A DNA stretch of 64,000 nucleotides from Hymenolepis diminuta. Lineage: Eukaryota; Platyhelminthes; Cestoda; Cyclophyllidea; Hymenolepididae. The stretch's first letter is position 1, and each line of letters opens with the position of its first letter. The stretch is taken from NCBI GenBank assembly GCA_900708905.1, contig CAADRB010000005.1:4240387-4304386 (forward strand), read 5' to 3'. Below, piece after piece: positions 59,840 to 64,000 of the stretch. The notes beneath the pieces were generated by a model. It had not been told where the DNA came from, ran no database searches, and was given only the letters and a program-made list of their open reading frames with translations. The position numbers and the translations under genes were made by a program.

Positions 59840-60070
59840 GATAACAGTAATAGCACTTACGTTCGTGTTCTCCTGCCCTGTCAGAAGTCACGGGTTCAAC
59901 TACCGCCAGTGCACACCTAGTGAACGGAATGACCAATCACACCTTTTAATTCCTAATTATATAGAGAACCCCTCACTAGAGAGGTTCCATGATGCTACTC
60001 TCTACTCAAGATGGGCGTTAGGAAAGGCTTTCCAAAGTGGGATTGGAAATTATAGCCTGAGTAGCTAGCA
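59840..60070 (+). repeat. tRNA-related SINE, long copy
   Basis: TGTCAGAAGTCACGGGTTCA opens the recognisable part (B-box-like GGTTCAACTACC). GTGCACACCTAGTGAACGGA and ATGACCAA follow, and the tail segment TTCCATGATGCTACTC, CTCAAGATGGGCGTT, AGGAAAGGCTTTCC aligns with the copy at 6120-6345. The two copies in opposite orientation over more than 150 bases define the family body. The 78-codon open frame here is a chance frame through the repeat. Confidence 0.6.
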
Positions 60071-60179
60071 AACTAAGGGGACGGTGCTATGAAGTAAGAA
60101 GTTTTGACAAAACTTGACCTGGTAGGCGTATTTATCCGCTAGTATCTTCACTATCAGAAAACCAGCTACAAATCGCAAT

Positions 60180-60700
60180 TTAAGCCAATTAACAGCTTTG
60201 TAAATCCAAAGATGGGAGTGGCATCACCATCCAGTGATTTAAAATTTTTCCTTCCTCCACTTATGGATGAATGTAAACGGATTTGTGCAATGCGGAATTA
60301 TGAAAATGTAGACGAATACATGCCTCCACAATTACAGATCTAAATTAACTTAACACTTCCAACTATTCAAGCTATCAAAGCCTTAAAAATAAAATGGTGC
60401 TAATACAACTTGAGTTATGCAGTAATAGTTGGCTTGAGGATCAAATATCCTAATTTAACAATCAGCCTCCCTTCTGTAGATTTTAAATAGAAAGCAGTTT
60501 AACACTTGTTCAAATTTTATCTCTAATACGACGTTTCGATTAAATGGATTTAATTAAAAACTGAGGAAAGTGTAAGGTTCCCCAGAACCGATTGATGAGA
60601 AATTTGCATTCTACTACCACTCTCTTCGAACAGAATTAACCAGATCAAAGGAGTGCATTCATGAACATCGATCTCCCTGATGCGCACATCGACCATCAAA
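60180..60700 (+). repeat. fragments of weak repeat families D and E
   Basis: 60190-60250 (AACAGC, then GATGGGAGTGGCATCACCAT) resembles 8835-8890 (AACAGC, then GATGGGAGTGATACCACCAC). 60600-60700 resembles 5925-6030. Both lie just downstream of the SINE at 59840-60070, so they may belong to a larger composite or nested element. Confidence 0.35.
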
Positions 60701-61489
60701 TCATCGGCAATGCCAATTTTAAACGGAGGGATAACATTTTCAGCTTGCTTTCTGTCAATATTTATGAAAAATATTGCTCAAACGTCTAGACGTGTACCGA
60801 TTAATTGCAGTTTTGTGACCTCTCATTCGGCAGGTTAATACACGAACATGTGAATGATTAATAACTTTGTTTGGAGTAGTTTACCTTCGGTAACAGGAAA
60901 TTGTTGCAGTTTATTTTACAAAGATTCGAAGTATGCTTTTTCTCACTTAAGATATGCTTCAATACACTGTCAAGAGTTTTTCCACTCTTCCCGTAGAAAA
61001 TAAAAGAAATTATGCTAGTCTGTCTATAAGATCATTTGAAGAAACAAGTCGCCACCATACACCAACCAATGGTTTTATAACTAAGAATGGAGGGTAGCTC
61101 AAGCACTCTTGTTCTCCTAAACGTAGTCAATTCGCTTTCTTTAGCAAAATGCTACATTACGAAAGTGTGAATGAGTTTAAGCCACCTACCACAATTTTCA
61201 TATAAGTGCCAACCGAACACTGTCGAAAATCTCAAGGATCAAATGCTTTCAGTGGTAGCTTCAAGGCTGAGGTCGTCCAATAAACCTTTTTCTTTTGACA
61301 AGATAGTACTAAATTAAAACGCAATTCCACTACAGTACAAATTATATCTTTGATACTAAATTGGGAGGAAAGAATGACTTCCAATCATGGTATCGAAAAT
61401 ATGTAACTTTGTTTTCTATTGAATATAAATAGTTCGAAAATCCCCTTTAGCAGGTTCCACTCTGAAGACCACTTTGTTAACTCATTATT
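60701..61489. other. intergenic, no gene recognised
   Basis: AT-rich sequence between the repeat fragments and family A copy 6; nothing supported. Confidence 0.5.
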
Positions 61490-61860
61490 GTTATTACTCA
61501 GTGTAACTGGCATCGAATAACAGTAAGTCCAACGTATGATAAAGGGAAGACATTCAAAAAGAAGTAAGGGCAATGCCAAGCCATCAAGGAATCTTACTTC
61601 CTTTGATTTTGGACTCGGGTAATATTTCGCTAAATGAGCAGTTCACATTCTAGAATTCAAATTTCATTATTCGTTCCATTGATTGCAGCAAATAAATGTC
61701 TACAATACTCAGTGCTTATTGGTTGATACTTTTTAAATAAGAAGGATCAGTCTTTCCACTTCATTTAGTCTTTTCTTCAAATGATTGAGAAGACACATAA
61801 TTTTCCATGATATTTCGCAGTTTACGGTCTTAGCCCAGCAGAGATGAAAGAGCTAAATGT
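61490..61860 (+). repeat. dispersed repeat family A, copy 6
   Basis: GAATAACAGTAAGTCCAACG, CTTACTTCCTTTGATTTTGG, CAGTTCACATTCTAGAATTC, GATTGCAGCAAATAAATGTC and CTCAGTGCTTATTGGTTGAT follow in order and closely match copy 2; it ends near GGTCTTAGCCCAGCAGAGAT. Confidence 0.65.
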
Positions 61861-63469
61861 TTTAAGTTAGAAGAGCTTCGTAAGCTGTCAATTTGTCAAT
61901 AATTATTTCGATTTGATTTTGAATCAGTTATTTTTTTTCAGAGAAACCACCAAATTGGAAGATTTTAAAAGTATTTCGTTCTGCAAGGTTTAAAGAGACT
62001 TCTAAGAGAAGTACTCTTTCATGTCGATTTTCAACAGAAACTCTATCGACATAACTTGAATAACCTAATTTTGCTTTGAAAGACACCCATTTATTGGAGA
62101 ATAATCTTCAATCACTTAAATCTGTGCACTTATGTAATTAAGTTCGATTGCTCAAATCTCGCGTATCCTGTCTGAGTTAAAATACACCATTAAGAACCAG
62201 ATTTACACAATAGAAATTCCATCGCCTCATCTTCAAAGTATGTTCTTCGCAAATACATAATTTCTCTAAGTATCTTTACTATGCACCCGAGTGCTTATTT
62301 CATTAATTAACCATCACTGAAAAATATATTTACCTCTTTAAAGATCATACTGGAGTATTAAATAGGACAAAGGCAACAATTTTAGAGTTATTTGTTAAAT
62401 TTATATAAAGTTGAGAATGTGCTTTGTTTAAAGTCTAGGGTAAAAGCCACTTCTTTCCTGAGATTTCAAAAAGGTCTCAGTGCCCTTCAAGTCACTAATT
62501 TCTCCTTTGGTCACCACTAATTGTAATAATTTTTGCCTATTTTGTGCCAAGGTTATCGCAAGTATCATTTTTACGCAATTCAAATTGCCATAATTGATAC
62601 CTCTAAACCTACCAACACAAAGAATTTGCCAAGACAATTCTAGGTGAAATCTAAAAAAATGGTCGTCGAGATAACTAAAAGGTGTGCGCAAACGGAGAAG
62701 TTATCTATCTCCAACTTTGGTGTCACTGACTTTACAAATGGAAGTGAAATTAGAAGACAGTAGAATGGTAGACGGTTGTAATGGGAAAAAATTGAGAACG
62801 GACGGATGTGAAATCACACGAAAGCCCATCTGGATTTTCCATTTGAAGAAGGTTGTGATTGACCTAATTGAACTTAAAATGAGGAGACCGAATGACCTGA
62901 GCTCAAATAAAGTAGGGTTTTCCTGTTTAGCACTTTCCTAGTCCATCTAAACTCGGCTATCTTCGATTTTATTAATGGCTGAAACCCTTCCTTTTCATTA
63001 TGCGACAATTATATTTAGGCGAGAACGCTAAATTAATAGAAACGGTCAATTACATCGACTGTCTAAAATGATTCTTCTTTATCACAAAATATTTATCACT
63101 TCTGCTGAGGGGGAGGATTATTAGGAAAGTGACCTCTTTCGCATATTACGTGTTGCAATTTACATCCTGTATTCATAAACCGAGATTTTAGTTATGTTAG
63201 GTCCGAAACTCTGCTTAATAAATTATAAATCAGACTAACTAATTAATTTCTAGCCAAAAATTTTCAAACTCAAGGGGTTTTAGGACTGTTTAAGGGAAAT
63301 GAAAATAACCCTTTTTAAAGAATTACTTAGTTCCTCACTCACTATTGATCTAATTCCTAAAAGGTAAGTATTTAAAGAATACCTTTTTTGATTCCATCTC
63401 AATTTCACAAATATATATTTAATTGATGGCTGTATTACTTCTCACCGATTCGATAGCGAGAAAAGTTCC
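61861..63469. other. intergenic, no gene recognised
   Basis: Two short frames (87 codons minus at 62428-62691 and 85 codons plus at 62684-62941) lack motifs or splice support. A pyrimidine tract and TTTCAG at about 61931-61940 looks like an acceptor, but what follows is not recognisably coding. Confidence 0.45.
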
Positions 63470-63560
63470 GTCTTTCTGGGGATTGACAAATCTGACCTTG
63501 GTTCTGAGTATGTCAGCGCGTCTATCTGCTATCCACTAAACCACCGAACAGTCACAGAAG
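63470..63560 (-). repeat. tRNA-related SINE-like head
   Basis: The minus strand carries TGGTTTAGTGG (63533-63543), a full match to the A-box consensus TRGYNNARNNG, followed by a tRNA-like stretch (ATAGCAGATAGACGCGCTGA) and TCAGAACCAAGGTC. The B box is degraded and no cloverleaf is apparent, so a functional tRNA is unlikely. Confidence 0.4.
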
Positions 63561-64000
63561 GAAGTGACCTTTCTAAGATGTTTCTATTTCATATATATAA
63601 TTCTGATTCTCTTCCCCTTTAAGTAGTTTCACAAATACAAGTTTTGTTAAAAAGAAATTATGTTCGTTTCAAGTATTTCAAATGACCCTTTTAATGGTTT
63701 TCACAACAAGCATCTGTAGAAATTTCGCATCTCTAATTTTTTGCCACTAAAAGTTTGAGGCGATTTATTCCATCTGATTTGCTTTATGGTAAGGTGCAGT
63801 TACTTCATTCCTTATTAGTAAGAAGGGTTTCATAATACTTCCAAGATCGAGTATCTCCCATTTAGTCATTTTTAATTAAGGGGATATCTTATTAACTTTT
63901 ACAGAAATTAGTTTTTATTGGCTTTCGTATTCCATATGAGAAGCGGTGGTCATCTTTGGTGTTCAGTTTCTGTATTTGAAACCAGTTTTCACATTTCAGT

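Noticed and set aside
63470..63560. Functional tRNA gene on the minus strand
   Set aside because: The A box fits but the B box is degraded and no acceptor-stem pairing was apparent; better explained as a SINE head.

Overview
This is a eukaryotic window, AT-rich overall, with one gene that can be reconstructed with confidence: a type I-like coronin on the minus strand. It has 8 coding exons spanning about 18.6 kb (20402 down to 1759) with AT-rich GT-AG introns of 0.9-4.4 kb. The joined exons keep one open frame of 505 codons plus stop. Long introns, tRNA-related SINE-like repeats and decayed mariner transposons point to an invertebrate animal. A flatworm-like organism is plausible, but nothing in the sequence proves the phylum.

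Layout. 1-1758 is the 3' flank of coronin; its transcript strand is pyrimidine-rich just after the stop and is probably 3' UTR. 1759-20442 is the coronin gene. Its introns hold SINE-like fragments (near 3.8, 6.2, 11.3, 17.7 and 18.9 kb), one copy of a dispersed repeat called family A here (16.5 kb), and a CpG-rich island (6.4-6.7 kb). A strong 3' splice site lies 40 bases upstream of the start codon, so the mRNA has either a distant noncoding leader exon or a trans-spliced leader.

20443-64000 (about 43.5 kb) contains no gene I can support. It is a repeat landscape. It holds a dead cecropia-like mariner (about 30.6-31.75 kb) and a second IS630/Tc1/mariner element with recognisable terminal inverted repeats and TA duplications (36906-38159). 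Five more family A copies are present, as are a family B inverted pair 10 kb apart (26.3 and 36.1 kb) and several tRNA-related SINE copies. Two GC/CpG-richer patches (23.76-24.14 kb and 54.41-54.72 kb) stand out; the second has promoter-like features and could be the start of a gene that runs off the right edge.

Coronin binds F-actin and coordinates Arp2/3 and cofilin at the cell cortex. The model keeps the hallmark regions: the N-terminal coronin motif with the actin-binding Arg equivalent, the beta-propeller, the post-propeller extension, and a C-terminal coiled coil with the trimerisation motif. I found no evidence of a novel multi-gene system. The most checkable leads are the 5' splice acceptor, the TIR-bounded mariner, the dispersed repeat families and the 54.4 kb CpG patch.
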